The notes beneath the pieces are model-generated. The model was not told the origin of the DNA. It did no database searches and saw only the letters and a program-made list of their open reading frames with translations. A DNA stretch of 64,000 bases, taken from Selaginella tamariscina. Its lineage: Eukaryota > Streptophyta > Lycopodiopsida > Selaginellales > Selaginellaceae. The position numbers and the translations under genes are program-made. The DNA is taken from NCBI GenBank assembly GCA_003024785.1, contig PUQB01000665.1, positions 62,001 to 126,000 on the forward strand. Reading direction: 5' to 3'. Below are positions 9,906 to 21,171 of this stretch, piece by piece (within the stretch, counting starts at the first letter, position 1; each line of letters starts with the position of its first letter).

Positions 9906-12096
9906 GTACTCCATTCGTCCCAGATATGATTTTACTATATACATTTTCATGATACAAGATCCTTGATACTTGCAGATTTGAGGAAATCATTTCCAATTTC
10001 ATTTCGCTGCCTCAGGATGAAAAAACAAGAGGTAAAATTCATTTTTACATATGCTGGTGTTTCACTTACGATGGTCTTTCCTGATTACAGGCGGGTTGCA
10101 TCCGAAAAAGTAAGTCCGGCTGTATTTACCTAGTCTTCGTGCTAAACTCCATTACGTGTTGGTTTCCCACTGCAGATCCTCAATAAGATACGTCCTAGTG
10201 ATCATGAGGTTAAAGAAGAAGAATCTTGGTGAGTTTCGTATAGTTTATTAAACTGATAAAGCTGTGCGCGCGCGAGAGAGAGAGAGAGAATTACATAGAC
10301 ACTTCAAGTTGTTCTTGACTGGTTGTTTTTGTTTGATAGCAACTCCAACTATGACAGCCTGGTACATAATAAGTGATGTCTCACTACTGTTAAGAGTAGC
10401 TAGAAGCTTTTCTATATGTCCAGGAGCATTATAGGGATGTGACAGAAAGCCAAAAGGAGAAGGAGGCTTGGCCTGAAAAAAGCCGGTAGGTGACTCCAAG
10501 TCTTATGGATGTGGCAAAGTTTATATATTTTGCTTGCAGTTTCTTCGAAGAGCATATTGGAGCGCTTGATATGGAGGGGCTGAAGCAGCTTGAAGAATAC
10601 ATACGGCTCCGTAAGGTATGTAGTTTGTGGTTTTTTGTAGAATTCCTGTTCTTCTTCTCTAAAACGTGTTAACCTTGACAACAGCAAGAGTTGCAAATGG
10701 GGGGCATGAAGGTGAGCATGCAGAATTTTTATTTTCTTTCATTTCATTCCTGTGCATTTTTCATATAAGGTCGAATCCTTATGGTCAACTCTAACGAGCG
10801 TATAACTTTACTTTGCGATTCTCTCCTGTGTGTTTTATCTTATACATGCATATGAGTGTTACAGATGTATCCTACGATGGTGCATAATGGCTCAAATGAT
10901 GAACTGCCTTCTGGGACTGGCAGTGCTTCCCATCCCAACGAGCTTGGTTTCTTTCTTCCTCAATCAAGGTACTGTCAAAATTCCTTACACTTGAGTTGTT
11001 AGTGTTAAGCCTACCCTTCTACAAGACTTTGTTAACAGCATTAAACTCTGGATGTATATGTTCGTGGTTGTTCTTTCTTTGTCTTTACGTATACACACAC
11101 ATGTATTGACGTGGAACATACGTACAGGGCAACTTCATCATGCAACGAGCGTAGGGTCTTTCCTCAAACAAGGTGATTGAAATTCCTTACATAATATTCA
11201 GAAGTTACTTGAATTACCACATAGATTTTCCTTTGGTACTTTCGAACGTAGATAATAATTCCTGCCAAGTGCATTCCTCTATATACACATACATACAGAG
11301 TTATATATACATATGTATGTACGTGTATTGACACGTGCGTCGTATATAGGGAATTTGGTGGTGCAATCTCACCAAGTCCATTAATATCCCATCCGACGTA
11401 GGGATGACGCAACTCGAGTCTCCACATGCATATGGGATGCAACAAGCAACGACATCGAAGACATTTCCAGCAGGTTTACTTTACCAGGGGATGGAAGCAC
11501 AAGCCATGACAATCTACAAAGAGGACGACCCGGACTCGCTCACTCAGCAGGAGCTGACTGGTTGTTGTAGGAACTCGAACCAGAACTTAGAAGTAAGTGT
11601 GTAAATCTATGCACTACCTTTAGATAGTACTGGAGATATATAAAATATATACACAGTGATCAACATGCACATCTGTTATAAGTGAGAGGTTAAATTTGAT
11701 ATATTGTCTATATATGATATAATCAAAACTGTTTGTCAGCAGGAAGGAAATGAAGATCCTGCGGCTACTGCTGTTGTATGTTCAGGTGCATACGAAGATG
11801 ACGTGGGCAATGGCAAGGAGATTGATTACGCCAGAGAGGGCATGAATACCCTCGATGGCGCTTGTCACCAAATTGATCAGGTATATGTATGTGTTGATGT
11901 GTGTTGTTATATTTACACGATTGTGCATCACTATGTGCATATTTCTTATTTACACACATGTACAATAATTACATGTTATCATATGTTGGGTGCTAAGTTA
12001 ATGTTTTAGAAAGTGACATTTGACTGTGGATACCCAATGAAGGATGTTGTTGATATGAAACATCTAGAGGACAGCTACAACTGCAGCTACTACTGA
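9722..12096 (+). pseudogene. MIKC*-type MADS-box transcription factor gene, copy 2 (frame-broken)
   Basis: This is a plant MADS-box gene of MIKC* type with about twelve exons. Exons by splice sites and homology: 9722-9905 (MADS domain, MGRRKLTMKKIEDRG start), 9976-10031 (I region), 10091-10109, 10176 to about 10211, about 10400-10492, 10540-10615 (K-domain-like, EEHIGALDMEGLKQLEEYI), 10685-10711, 10865-10968, 11128-11172, 11402-11592, 11743-11880, and 12010-12096 ending NCSYY and TGA. The last three exons join in one frame. Compared with the inverted copy at 1000-2165, exon 1 lacks one G (after CTCCTGAAG, about 9818) and exon 2 lacks one A in its A-run, so the frame is lost twice; a third mismatch falls between exons 8 and 10. 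MIKC* proteins are nuclear dimeric DNA-binding factors acting mostly in gametophytes. Several basic DNA-contact positions are replaced here. The exon boundaries at 10.4 kb are the least certain. Confidence 0.75.
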
Positions 12097-12984
12097 TGGA
12101 ATCTGTTAATTAATTGTAAGGTGTGTTTTATTTCCTTTTAAACTGTTGCTTAAAACTTCTTATCTCTTACTCATGTTTTCACTTTAAAACGGAAAACTTC
12201 TTTCAAAATTGAGTGTACATGCAATGTGTTAACCTTAAATAGTTATTATAATAAGTCTTATTTATATATATAGTTCTAAGGTACACATCCTTTCAATAAA
12301 ACGATATTTGGGATATTAATATATAAAAAAGCCACTTGTTTACGTGTGTATACATTTATGTACAGACAATAGTGGTATTAGTAGTATAAATGCAAAGTGT
12401 TTCCTCGGTTCATATATTAGATTGACTCACACTCACTCTCTTTCCTTCTCTTGAACACAAATTCAATATGCATACACGTACATGTAGGAACGTGTACTGG
12501 GAATGCGGTTTTCCGGCAATTTGAACACAATGTGAACGATTCCACCTCGATAGACAAGCTTTGCATAATGGCACATGATGTTATATAGATACAGCTGATT
12601 GCTGTCTCATGTGAGTGCTAGTTCTTAATGTAGTATCTTTTGTGCTGCATGTACGTGAGTGCTTCTACCGATTTATATAATATAGAAGTATACACAGAGA
12701 AACATACACACAAGCACGTATATGAATTCTAGGTCAAAGTGTCAAAGTGATTGCCTTCATATATACTGTAACATGCATGTTGTACAATAGGGCCACACGC
12801 ACAAAGCTTTTATTAGCTTGGTTAGTTCTCTCTCTTCTCTATGTGCGTATGTTGTGTGTGCATTTATGAAATTCTTTAAGCATACATTATAATCTATATA
12901 TATATAAGCTATTTGAAAGCGAAATATACAACGAAATTATGAGATATGATTTACACGTTGTTTGCAGAATATTTAACAACATCA
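12097..12984. other. Intergenic DNA after MADS copy 2
   Basis: The 3' region of the MADS gene passes into AT-rich DNA with several TATATA and ACATGTACGTG-type words. I see no second gene. A likely cleavage region lies shortly after the stop codon at 12096, but the AATAAA word at about 12295 is the only standard polyadenylation signal, 200 bases away. Confidence 0.4.
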
Positions 12985-13545
12985 TGAAAAACCTGTATAT
13001 AATTCGATAAGCAACTCCAACTATGAAGGCACAGTGGTAAGTGTTCTCGCAAAAGTAGTTAGCAACTTTTTCTATCCGTCCAGGAGCATTACAAGGATGT
13101 GAACAAAATTCCAGAAGGAGAACCAGGCTTTGCATGAAAAAAATAGGTAGGTGACTCCAAGCTTATGAATGTGTTTGTAATTTATTAGGAGGGGATTTTT
13201 GGAGCATTTGAGGTGGAGGCACAAACTACATACCTTATTTATCTTATGTAAATTAGACCTCAAGGATTCTTCTAGCTGCTTCATTTTGTTTGTTTTTGTG
13301 TTCTTCTTTGGAACGTGTTAAACTTTGACAACAACAAGAGGTGTGAATGCTAATACATGTGAACATACAACATTTGTTTTTCTTCTTGTTATTAAAATTT
13401 GAAAGCACTTAAGACTCACGCTTGTGTGGTGACTCTAAGTATTGATCTTGGGACAAGGATATAAGTTGGCTACACAAATGTTTGATTACAACTCATCACC
13501 TTAAAAGGGTTGTACTGTAATTGTTTGAGATTTAAAGTGTTAAGA
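12985..13545 (+). repeat. MADS exon fragment block, copy 1 of 3
   Basis: This block carries a diverged copy of the mid-gene MADS exon (GTCCAGGAGCATTA, at about 13078-13092, equivalent to 10421-10434), followed by its donor GTAGGTGACTCCAAG and a decayed K exon (GGAGCATTTGAGGTGGAGG at about 13201). It recurs at 48035-48545 and 49515-49985. Stops break every frame. It is a captured and multiplied gene scrap. Confidence 0.7.
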
Positions 13546-13846
13546 TGATGTCATAGCTATGTTATGATGTGAAACATGTCTCCTTGGTTTCGTTGTTGGA
13601 ATTAATGTATGAGTTTAAATCCTTTAAGATAGGGTCTTAAGTTTGTATGGTTATCCTCTAGCATATTGAGTGTTAGGGTTAGGGTTGAATTTTATGTGTC
13701 TTACCTATTTAAGCATTTGAATTAAAATTTTTAGGGTTGTGCTAAAAGATTTATTATTGTTCACCCATATGTTAATAATATCGATAGCAACCACATATTA
13801 CACGTTTTAAGTCAAAATTTTGACATTTGATATGAAAGTTCATTCA

Positions 13847-14811
13847 TGTCATAGTTTTTACTATGACTCAACCCTTTACTTTGGGGTTTGACTGTTGTTA
13901 CCTACCGAGTTGTGTGACGAACCCTAAATGTAGTAGGAAACATGCCCACTTAGTGCACTTGGGTATCTGGTGATGGTCCGGCCGGGTGTCATTAGGTATT
14001 TGCAGGAAACTTTAGGTGAAGCTAGAACTTACCTTCTAGAAACTCTCCCCCGGTTTGACGTTCTAGGTTATAAAGTATAGCTTGTCAAAATAAGGGTTAG
14101 GGACACTCCTAGAGTTGACCTAACCCTAGGGTTGCCCTAACCCCACGCCCTAATACCCCCCCTAGGGTTAGGGTTAGGGTTAGGTTAGGACAACCAGTTT
14201 CTTTAAGGGCTGGCATTTCCGTGCCAGCCCACTTACTCATTTAGGTAAACGGGGGGGGGTCCGTCACATAAATAAGGTAGAGTATATGTAGTGAGGCTTC
14301 CTGGGTTCAAAAGAGAGCTCGTTAACCTCCTACCGGTGCAAGCTAAGCTTGTGTCGTCAAGGTGCAACTCTCTGTTGTGCCGCCCAAACTTCCACACGAC
14401 AGGGTACAACCCACCCTAGGGTTAGACTATCCTTATCGTTGGCAGGATCTTGCCTTTGAGACAAGGGCACGTCACTTCCAAGGAGTTAGCCAGATTCCTT
14501 GGTCCGAAAACCTGCTCGCAAGCTCAAAGGTATTGCCCGAGTTCACGTTCCGCAGAACTAGTGGTTGAGGCCTTACTCCGGCCGCCTCAACCATGCCAAG
14601 CTAGGAACGACACTTAAAGCTCGGCTAGTCCGTGTATCTTGATCCACAAGGTGAGTCTCGTTCGTGGGCTTAGTCAATTAGGGGTTGGAGTTCCTAAGGT
14701 TTGGGTTCCTAATATAGGTTATTTTACCAGATTCCGTGGGGTTTCCAGAGAGGGATTCCAGGGTTGGCACCTGGCAAGCCGCCTTTGTGGCACCAGGTAA
14801 AAACTCTGACA
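13847..14811 (+). repeat. 5' LTR, family 2 chromovirus
   Basis: 965 bp, starting TGTCATAGTTTTTACTATGA and ending AACTCTGACA. It contains several AACCCTA/TAGGGTT words near 14100-14190, an inverted CCTAGGG palindrome, a G-run at 14251-14259 and an ATAAATAA word at 14268-14275 that may serve as TATA box. Related LTRs occur at 22777, 37111 and 46611. Confidence 0.92.
14268..14275 (+). promoter_or_regulatory. Candidate LTR TATA box, family 2
   Basis: ATAAATAA follows the G-run within the LTR. The same word sits in the 3' LTR near 20623 and a related one in the solo LTR near 23183 (CACATAAATAAAG), so it is conserved across the family. Its role as promoter is inferred. Confidence 0.4.
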
Positions 14812-14813
14812 AT

Positions 14814-14825
14814 TGGTATCGGAGC
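14814..14825 (+). other. Primer binding site, family 2
   Basis: TGGTATCGGAGC lies two bases after the 5' LTR end. It matches the usual plant TGGTATCAGAGC, complementary to the 3' end of initiator tRNA-Met, at all but one base. Confidence 0.85.
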
Positions 14826-15044
14826 GAGTTCTCTGCGGTTCAGTAGGACTGCCTTAAGTTATAGAGTGTTTCAATGTTTAGATAACTCTAAATTCTTGTT
14901 ATACTCTATTGCTTTCGGTTGACATGTCTGTATTTTGCGCAGAGGAGTTTGATCCTGTTGAGTTGTCAACTTCGGAGAACACTTGCTCAGTGAGTCGGCG
15001 TGAGATTCTAGGTATGTCCGAAAGTCTTATGCTAGTTTAAGCTG

Positions 15045-16300
15045 ATGTGTGTGGGTGTACAACCTGTGCAGGGTGTTTCCAGTTTCACATTGGGAATATT
15101 CCAAGCATATTCTCCGAGTGTTGACACTAGGGTTCAATACGATGAGCAAGAAAAGCAACCAGAGCCTGAGGCAGAGAGGGCTGTCGCAGAGGCTCAAAAT
15201 GAGGAGATGGATGAGGCTGATCCAGGTCGACCCCCTAGGGTTAGACAACGACCTGGTTGGCGAGAAATAATGATGGATGCCCTAAATGAACTTCGAGGGG
15301 ATGTTCTGGGGTTGAAGACCGAATCGATAATGTTGCCGTTCGGATTCCAACGAATACAGCAGTGCCGGATGTTCCGCAACCAGACACACGGAAAAGAAGA
15401 AGAAGCATGACTCAGAGTCAGGTTCCTCTGAATCAGATTCTTCGACGGAAGTAGTTGGTGGAGGTCCCAGTAAATTCAAACCGGTAAAGCCTTCGAATTT
15501 CATGGGTTCAAAGGATTACAAGGTTTTGGATGACTGGTTGTATGATATGGAAAGCTATTTCGAGGCTGCTTCCGTGAGAAAGACAGAAAAGGTTGCATGT
15601 GCCAAGCAGTTTCTTAAAGAAGAAGCTAAGACTTGGTGGCGAATTGTTGAAGGTGAACGTGGATACCGAAACAGCTGGAAGCACATGAAAAAGGAGATCA
15701 AAAAGCAGTATATGCCGGATGATCTCGGTTTGCGATTGCGTGCTGACCTGGCACTTTGTCAACAGGGTGTTCGGGGAAGTCCAATGGACCACGTTTATCG
15801 ATTCGAAAGTGTACGGCGATTGGTGCCAAATATGAGCGATGATGAAGCTCGAAGTTGCTTCATGGCTAGCTTGAATGAGAAAACGCGAAGGGAGATCTTA
15901 AGGTACAAGCCCACAAGCTATCGGGAATGTCAAGAGGCAGCTTCAAAAGGTTGCTTATGGCATGTCGTTAGAAGACTTGTACAAAGGGGAGGAAGCAAAA
16001 CCTAAATCGAGGAGGTTTCTCCAAAGTCTGGGTTTAGAAGGTTTGGGAAGACCAACTATCACCATCAACGAAGTGCAAGTCCCTTTGTCAGTTCAAGTTT
16101 TCGGACACATCAAGACCCACCGGATTTCGGAAACCATTGGCGTTACCACCTCCTCAGCAGACCAAAGGATCGGCTCCAAAGTCTGCTCCCCCGCGTTCCG
16201 CAGGCGGGGTCGTGAAATGTTATAATTGTAACAAGCCTGGTCATTTTGCTAAAGAGTGTCCGGCACCCTCACAACAATCAGGACATTTCAAGGCGATGGT
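15045..16300 (+). pseudogene. Gag, family 2 chromovirus (frame-broken)
   Basis: Gag is spread over three open segments. 15045-15410 is an acidic N-terminal part rich in Glu and Gln. 15502-16005 is the capsid-like retrotransposon gag domain, with WLYDMESYFEAA, ACAKQFLKEEAKTWW and a middle part ending LVPNMSDDEARSCF. After a frame break the tail continues in the frame opening at 16137 with the zinc knuckle C-YN-C-NKPG-H-FAKE-C at about 16218-16260. Gag packages the RNA into the cytoplasmic particle. Two breaks (about 15400 and 15990) prevent one protein from being made. Confidence 0.85.
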
Positions 16301-16329
16301 AGAAGAGGAAGTTGCTGAACCAGAAACGC

Positions 16330-16952
16330 TTGAAGATCCGGAAGATGAGTCAGAAGAGGTAATGTTGTGCCAGACACAACCTGCCTTATTCGCTATTCAA
16401 GACAAAACTGACCCTTTGCTATATTTGACAGGAAGGATACGAGGGGACCGAGTCCGAATGATGATCGATACTGGAGCAACATACAACTTCATATCGACTA
16501 GTCTAGCTCGTCGATTGAATTTGGATGTAATAAAGATGTGTGAAATAAAGATCAATTTTGGCAAAGGTTCTCAAAATACTAATAATATAGCAAGGGCAGT
16601 TCCTGTCCAAATCAAAGATTGGAAGGCTAAGCTAGACTTAGTTGTCTTGAATATGACGGGGTTTGACTTTGTTCTGGGTATGGAATGGTTCCATAAACAT
16701 GTAATCGAAATGAGGGGTTCCGGAGATAATCGAATCACGCTTGCAGCAGATAAAGAAGCCATTAGAAAAACGACGCTCAGAATGGAAACGCTAACTGATA
16801 AGGATTGGAATCCTATGTTCCTTACCTTGACTCAGTTGCGTAAAGCAGTTAGACATCGGGAACGTGTGTTTCTTGCAATGGTTTTGGATACTGGTGAAGT
16901 CAAAATAGGAGATGGTCAAGAACTGTTCCCGAACCTATTTTGGAAGTCTTGA
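16330..16952 (+). pseudogene. Retropepsin, family 2 chromovirus
   Basis: In the frame that also carries the zinc knuckle, VRMMIDTGATYNFIS (about 16450-16495) is the aspartic protease active site with an intact D-T-G. A second conserved part, FDFVLGMEWFHKH, follows at about 16665-16700. The protease cuts the polyprotein. The frame ends at 16952, where the reverse transcriptase frame opens with a short overlap from 16940. Confidence 0.85.
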
Positions 16953-18310
16953 ACATGTTTAGGGATGTGTTACCGGAAGATTTGCCGCCTGAGTTACCTC
17001 CACGTCGAGCTGTGGACCACAGAATAGAGGTTTTGCCGGGTTCGTCTCCACCGGCAAGAGCCCCATATCGGTTAAATCCTCAAGAGTTGATTGAATTGAA
17101 GAGACAGCTGACGGAATTGGTTGGTCGAGGACACATTCGACCTAGTCGATCACCATATGGTGCACCGATCTTGTTTGTAATGAAAAAGGATGGTACGATG
17201 CGAATGTGTGTGGACTATCGAGCACTGAACGCGATAACTATCAAAAACAAGTATCCTCTTCCGCGAGTGGACGACTTGTTTGATAGACTATCAAAAGCAA
17301 AGTACTTTTCAAGAATAGACTTGAGGTCTGGGTACCATCAGATTCGGGTAGCAGAGAATGACATTGAGAAGACCGCTTTTCGAACGCGTTATGGATCATT
17401 TGAGTTTCTAGTCTTGCCATTCGGGTTGTGCAATGCTCCAGCAACTTTTTGCACAATGATGGATGATGTGTTTAGAGACTATCTAGACGAGTTCGTGGTG
17501 GTGTATATTGATGACATTCTGGTTTTCAGTTCGACAATTGAAGAACATGTGGAACACTTAGAAAAAGTGTTTCAGAGGTTGAGAGAAACCAGTTGTATGC
17601 TAAAGAAAGCAAGTGCGCGTTTGGTCAAACCAAGATAGATTTCTTGGGACACTTGATCTCAGGTGGGAAGGTTGCCATGGATTCAAAGAAAATTCAAGCT
17701 ATTACTGAGTGGACGACTTTGAAAGACGTGCATGAAGTTAGATCATTTCTTGGTCTGACAGGGTATTACCGAAGATTCATAAAGGGTTACTCGGAGATAG
17801 CGGCACCATTGACAGATCTTACGAAAAACATTCATGGCATTGGACTCCAGAGTGCCAACGTGCATTCGTCAAACTCAAAGAGGCTATCTCTTCTGAGCCA
17901 GTTTTGCAGTTGCCCATCTTTGAAGATCCCTTTGAAGTAGAATGTGACGCTTCCGACTTTGCAATTGGTGGTGTATTGCAACAGAAAGGACATCCAGTGT
18001 CCTTTTTCTCGAAGAAGTTAGATGCCGCGCAAACTCGATGGCCTACTCACGAAAAGGAGATGTATGCTATTGTTGCTTCCTTGGAGTATTGGCGTCATTA
18101 TCTTCCAAGTCATGGCACTGTGGTTTGGACAGATAGTGTAACTCTAAGGTATTTTGAAACGCAGCCGAAGCTATCACCAAAGTATGCTAGATGGCAGCAG
18201 AAGTTGGCACGATTTCAGCCTGAAATCAGACATAAGGCGGGAAAGGACAATGTGGTAGCTGATGCACTCAGTAGAAAGGGTCATCTTCGTATTATGTCAG
18301 CACCCGTGTC
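16940..18310 (+). pseudogene. Reverse transcriptase and RNase H, family 2 chromovirus
   Basis: The segment 16940-17638 encodes the RT fingers and palm: [32 protein letters not shown], and [11 protein letters not shown] with the catalytic Y-I-D-D. A one-base shift near 17595 moves on to 17593-17940 (the primer grip and the connection, FLGLTGYYRRFIKGYSEIA). A second shift near 17840 leads to RNase H in 17904-18310, with FEVECDASDFAIGGVLQQKG, EKEMYAIVASLEYWRHYL and DNVVADALSR, so the acidic active-site residues are present. The catalytic residues are all kept, and only the frame is lost. Confidence 0.9.
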
Positions 18311-19650
18311 AACTTTGGTGGATGAATTTGTGACGGCGTATCCTCAGGACAAGTTTGCCAAGGAAGCTTTGAGCCTGGTGGCAAAGAGGAAACAAGTTCA
18401 TCAATTACGAAGAGATGGTAATATTCCAGCAGGAATAGAAAGTCGAATGGATGCACTCAAACAGGCCCATTTTGCAGTACGAGATGGAGTTCTTTATTAT
18501 AAAGAAAAGAGACTCTATGTTCCAGAAGGGACATGGAGGGAGAGGCTATTAAGAGAGCATCACGACGTTCCTTTGGCAGGGCATGGTGGAAGGCACAAGA
18601 CGTTGGCTTTGTTGAAACAGGGATTCTATTGGCCGGGTATGATAGACGATGTTGCCAAGTATGTCAAGACATGCCCCACATGTCAACAAGTGAAAAGTCG
18701 TTCGCAAAAACGAGCTGGGAAGTTACAATGTATACCGATTCCAGAGCGGCCATTTCAAAGTGTTACTTTGGACTTTATCATGGGATTGCCAAAATCTTGT
18801 GGTTTCAATGCTCTTATGGTGGTGGTCGATCGATTTTCAAAGGTTGCTCATTTCATTCCAACTGTAGAGACAGTGAATGCAAAACAAGCAGCAAAGTTGT
18901 TCTTCCACGAAGTCGTAAGAGTGCGAGGGCTACCGGAAACGATGATCTCAGATCGGGATCCTCGATTTACTGGCAAGTTTTGGGGAACGTTGTTCAAGCA
19001 ATTTGGGACGATGAAATGATGGTCAGACGGAGAGGGTAAACCGACAAGTCGAGGACTATCTCAGATGCTATGTTCAAGGTGATCAACTTGATTGGGCTGA
19101 ACACTTGATATGGCTGAGATATGTTACAATAACTCGACACACACTGCAATCGGATGTAGCCCGATGGAAGTGTTAACTGGGAATAAGGGTGGTATTCCTC
19201 AGAGTATGGTGTTACCGAAAGACGATAGCAATCGAGTTCCATCTGTAGCAGAGTTCACGGGACAATTGTATCGAACATGGGAAGCTGCTCGTCAAGCGAT
19301 GGCTGCAGCACAGGAAAGGTATCGTCAGCAGTACGATAAACATCGGGGATGTAGAGTATCAGGTTGGGGATATGGTATTGTTGAGTACCAAAAACCTGAA
19401 GGTTCCAACGACTCTTTCGAGGAAGTTTCTATCGCACTACATAGGTCCATACAAGGTGGTGAAGCAAGTAGGGAAAGTGGCTTATGGGTTAGATCTTCCT
19501 CCAGAGTTGGAAGGAATACACAATGTGTTTCATGTCAGTTTACTCGAGCCATTCCACAAGGATGAGAAACATCCGGATAGATATCGTAGTTTACGTCCGC
19601 CGCCAGAATTAGTTGGTGAGGAAAAGAATTTGAAGTTGAGGCGATATTAA
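18310..19650 (+). pseudogene. Integrase, family 2 chromovirus, with internal deletion
   Basis: The N-terminal zinc finger (H-H-C-C) reads HHDVPLAGHGG then CPTCQQVKSR. The core shows VTLDFIMGLPKS and MISDRDPRFTGKFW with two acidic residues. At about 19015 the sequence jumps from the codons for FGTMK directly to DGQTERVNRQ. Compared with the family pattern, roughly 30 bases that encode the A-Y-H-P-Q-S/T segment are missing. The third acidic residue, in DGQTERVN, is retained but out of frame. The C-terminal part continues at 19110-19650 (FLSHYIGPYKVVKQVG, the GPY/F-type motif) across further shifts. Confidence 0.88.
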
Positions 19651-19826
19651 AGGGGAGGAACATTCATGGACGACGAAAACGTAAACGTGAATATCTTGTT
19701 AAGTGGAAAGGTTACCCGGCATGCGAGTCGACATGGGAACCATTGGAGAATCTGCAGAACGCGATGGAGGTAGTGAATGAGTTTGAGGCGAGGTCTCAAA
19801 CTGTTGGTAATGATGATCAGAAATAA
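19626..19826 (+). pseudogene. Chromodomain, family 2 chromovirus
   Basis: In the third frame after the integrase tail the sequence reads EFEVEAILKGRNIHG, then REYLVKWKGYPACESTWEP, then LENLQNAMEVVNEFE and a stop at 19824-19826. That is a complete chromodomain with the aromatic cage positions (Y, W and W). In chromoviruses this module guides integration toward methylated chromatin. A one-base shift just before it separates it from the integrase frame. Confidence 0.88.
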
Positions 19827-20197
19827 AGTGAACCTTTATTTCTTATTAACCAAGGGGCCGGCAACAACACTAACTAGAGGCCTCCAATATAAATTCTAGT
19901 TACGTAAAGAAATTAACCACTGTGTTTGTGCGTCGGGTGACAGACTTTGCAGACGTGCAAAAGGTCTCCAGGTGACTTCATGTCGCAGGTGGTGCCTCCG
20001 GCAGCTGGGTTACGACTCGTGAACGACGGTTCTGAAGTACTTGGCTTCGCGTAATGCAAGGGGGGTAATAAAACTTGTGAACTTTTGGCTGACTCCGCAT
20101 AGAGTGATATGTTAGTTTTGGTTAGTTTTCTCTAACATTATCTAGTCTTGGAGTTAGACGTCAACGAGGACGTTGACATTTTCAAAGGCGGGGAGTG
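19827..20197 (+). other. 3' untranslated region and polypurine tract, family 2
   Basis: There is no open frame between the chromodomain stop and the 3' LTR. The last bases, AAAGGCGGGGAGTG (20184-20197), are a purine-rich tract directly before the LTR, the expected primer for plus-strand synthesis. Confidence 0.75.
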
Positions 20198-21166
20198 TGT
20201 CATAGTTTTTACTATGACTCACCCTTTACTTTGGGGTTTGACTGTTGTTACCTACCGAGTTGTGTGACGAACCCTAGATGTAGTAGGAAACAGGCCCACT
20301 TAGTGCACTTGGGTATCTGGTGATGGTCCGGCCGGGTGTCATTAGGTATTTGCAGGAAACTCTAGGTGAAGCTAGAACTTACCTTCTAGAAACTCTCCCC
20401 CGGTTTGACGTTCTAGGTTAAAGTAAATAGCTTGTCAAAATAAGGGTTAGGGACACCCCTAGGGTTGACCTAACCCTAGGGTTGCCCTAACCCCACGCCC
20501 TAATACCCCCCCCTAGGGGTTAGGTTTAGGGTTAGGTTAGGACAACCATTTTCTCTAAGGGCTGGCATTTCCGTGCCAGCCCACTTACTCATTTAGGTAA
20601 ACAGGGGGGGGGGGTCCGTCACATAAATAAGGTAGAGTATATGTAGTGAGGCTTCCTGGGTTCAAAAGAGAGCTCGTTAACCTCCTACCGGTGCAAGCTA
20701 AGCTTGTGTCGTCAAGGTGCAACCCTCTGTTGTGCCGCCCAAACTTCCACACGACAGGGGTACAACCCACCCTAGGGTTAGACTATCCTTATCGTTGGCA
20801 GGATCTTGCCTTTGAGACAAGGGCACGTCACTTCCAAGGAGTTAGCCAGATTCCTTGGTCCGAAAACCTGCTCGCAAGCTCAAAGGTATTGCCCGAGTTC
20901 ACGTTCCGCAGAACTAGTGGTTGAGGCCTTGCTCCGGCCGCCTCAACCACGCCAAGCTAGGAACGACACCTAAAGCTCGGCTAGTCCGTGTATCCTGATT
21001 CACAAGGTGAGTCTCGTTCGTGGACTTAGTCAGTTAGGGTTTAGTTCCTAAGGCTTGGGTTCCTAATACGGGTTACTTTACCAGATTCCGTGGGGTTTCC
21101 AGAGAGGGGATTCCAGGGTTGGCACCTGGCAAGCCGCCTTTGTGCACCAGGTAAAAAACTCTGACA
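20198..21166 (+). repeat. 3' LTR, family 2 chromovirus
   Basis: 969 bp, TGTCATAG to CTCTGACA. It differs from the 5' LTR mainly by one-base changes and changes in the length of C and G runs. Confidence 0.92.
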
Positions 21167-21171
21167 ATTCA

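Larger units (their letters stand above)
13842..21171 (+). mobile_element. Chromovirus (Ty3/gypsy), family 2, full length
   Basis: This is a complete-length LTR retrotransposon on the plus strand. Two LTRs (13847-14811 and 20198-21166) begin TGTCATAG and end CTGACA. A perfect 5-bp target duplication ATTCA sits at 13842-13846 and 21167-21171. The primer site after the 5' LTR is TGGTATCGGAGC (14814-14825), the common initiator-Met tRNA type. Inside are gag, CCHC knuckle, protease, reverse transcriptase, RNase H, integrase and a C-terminal chromodomain, which makes it a chromovirus. The LTRs look about 98 percent alike by eye, so the insertion is fairly recent, yet the coding part has about eight frame breaks. 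Confidence 0.93.
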
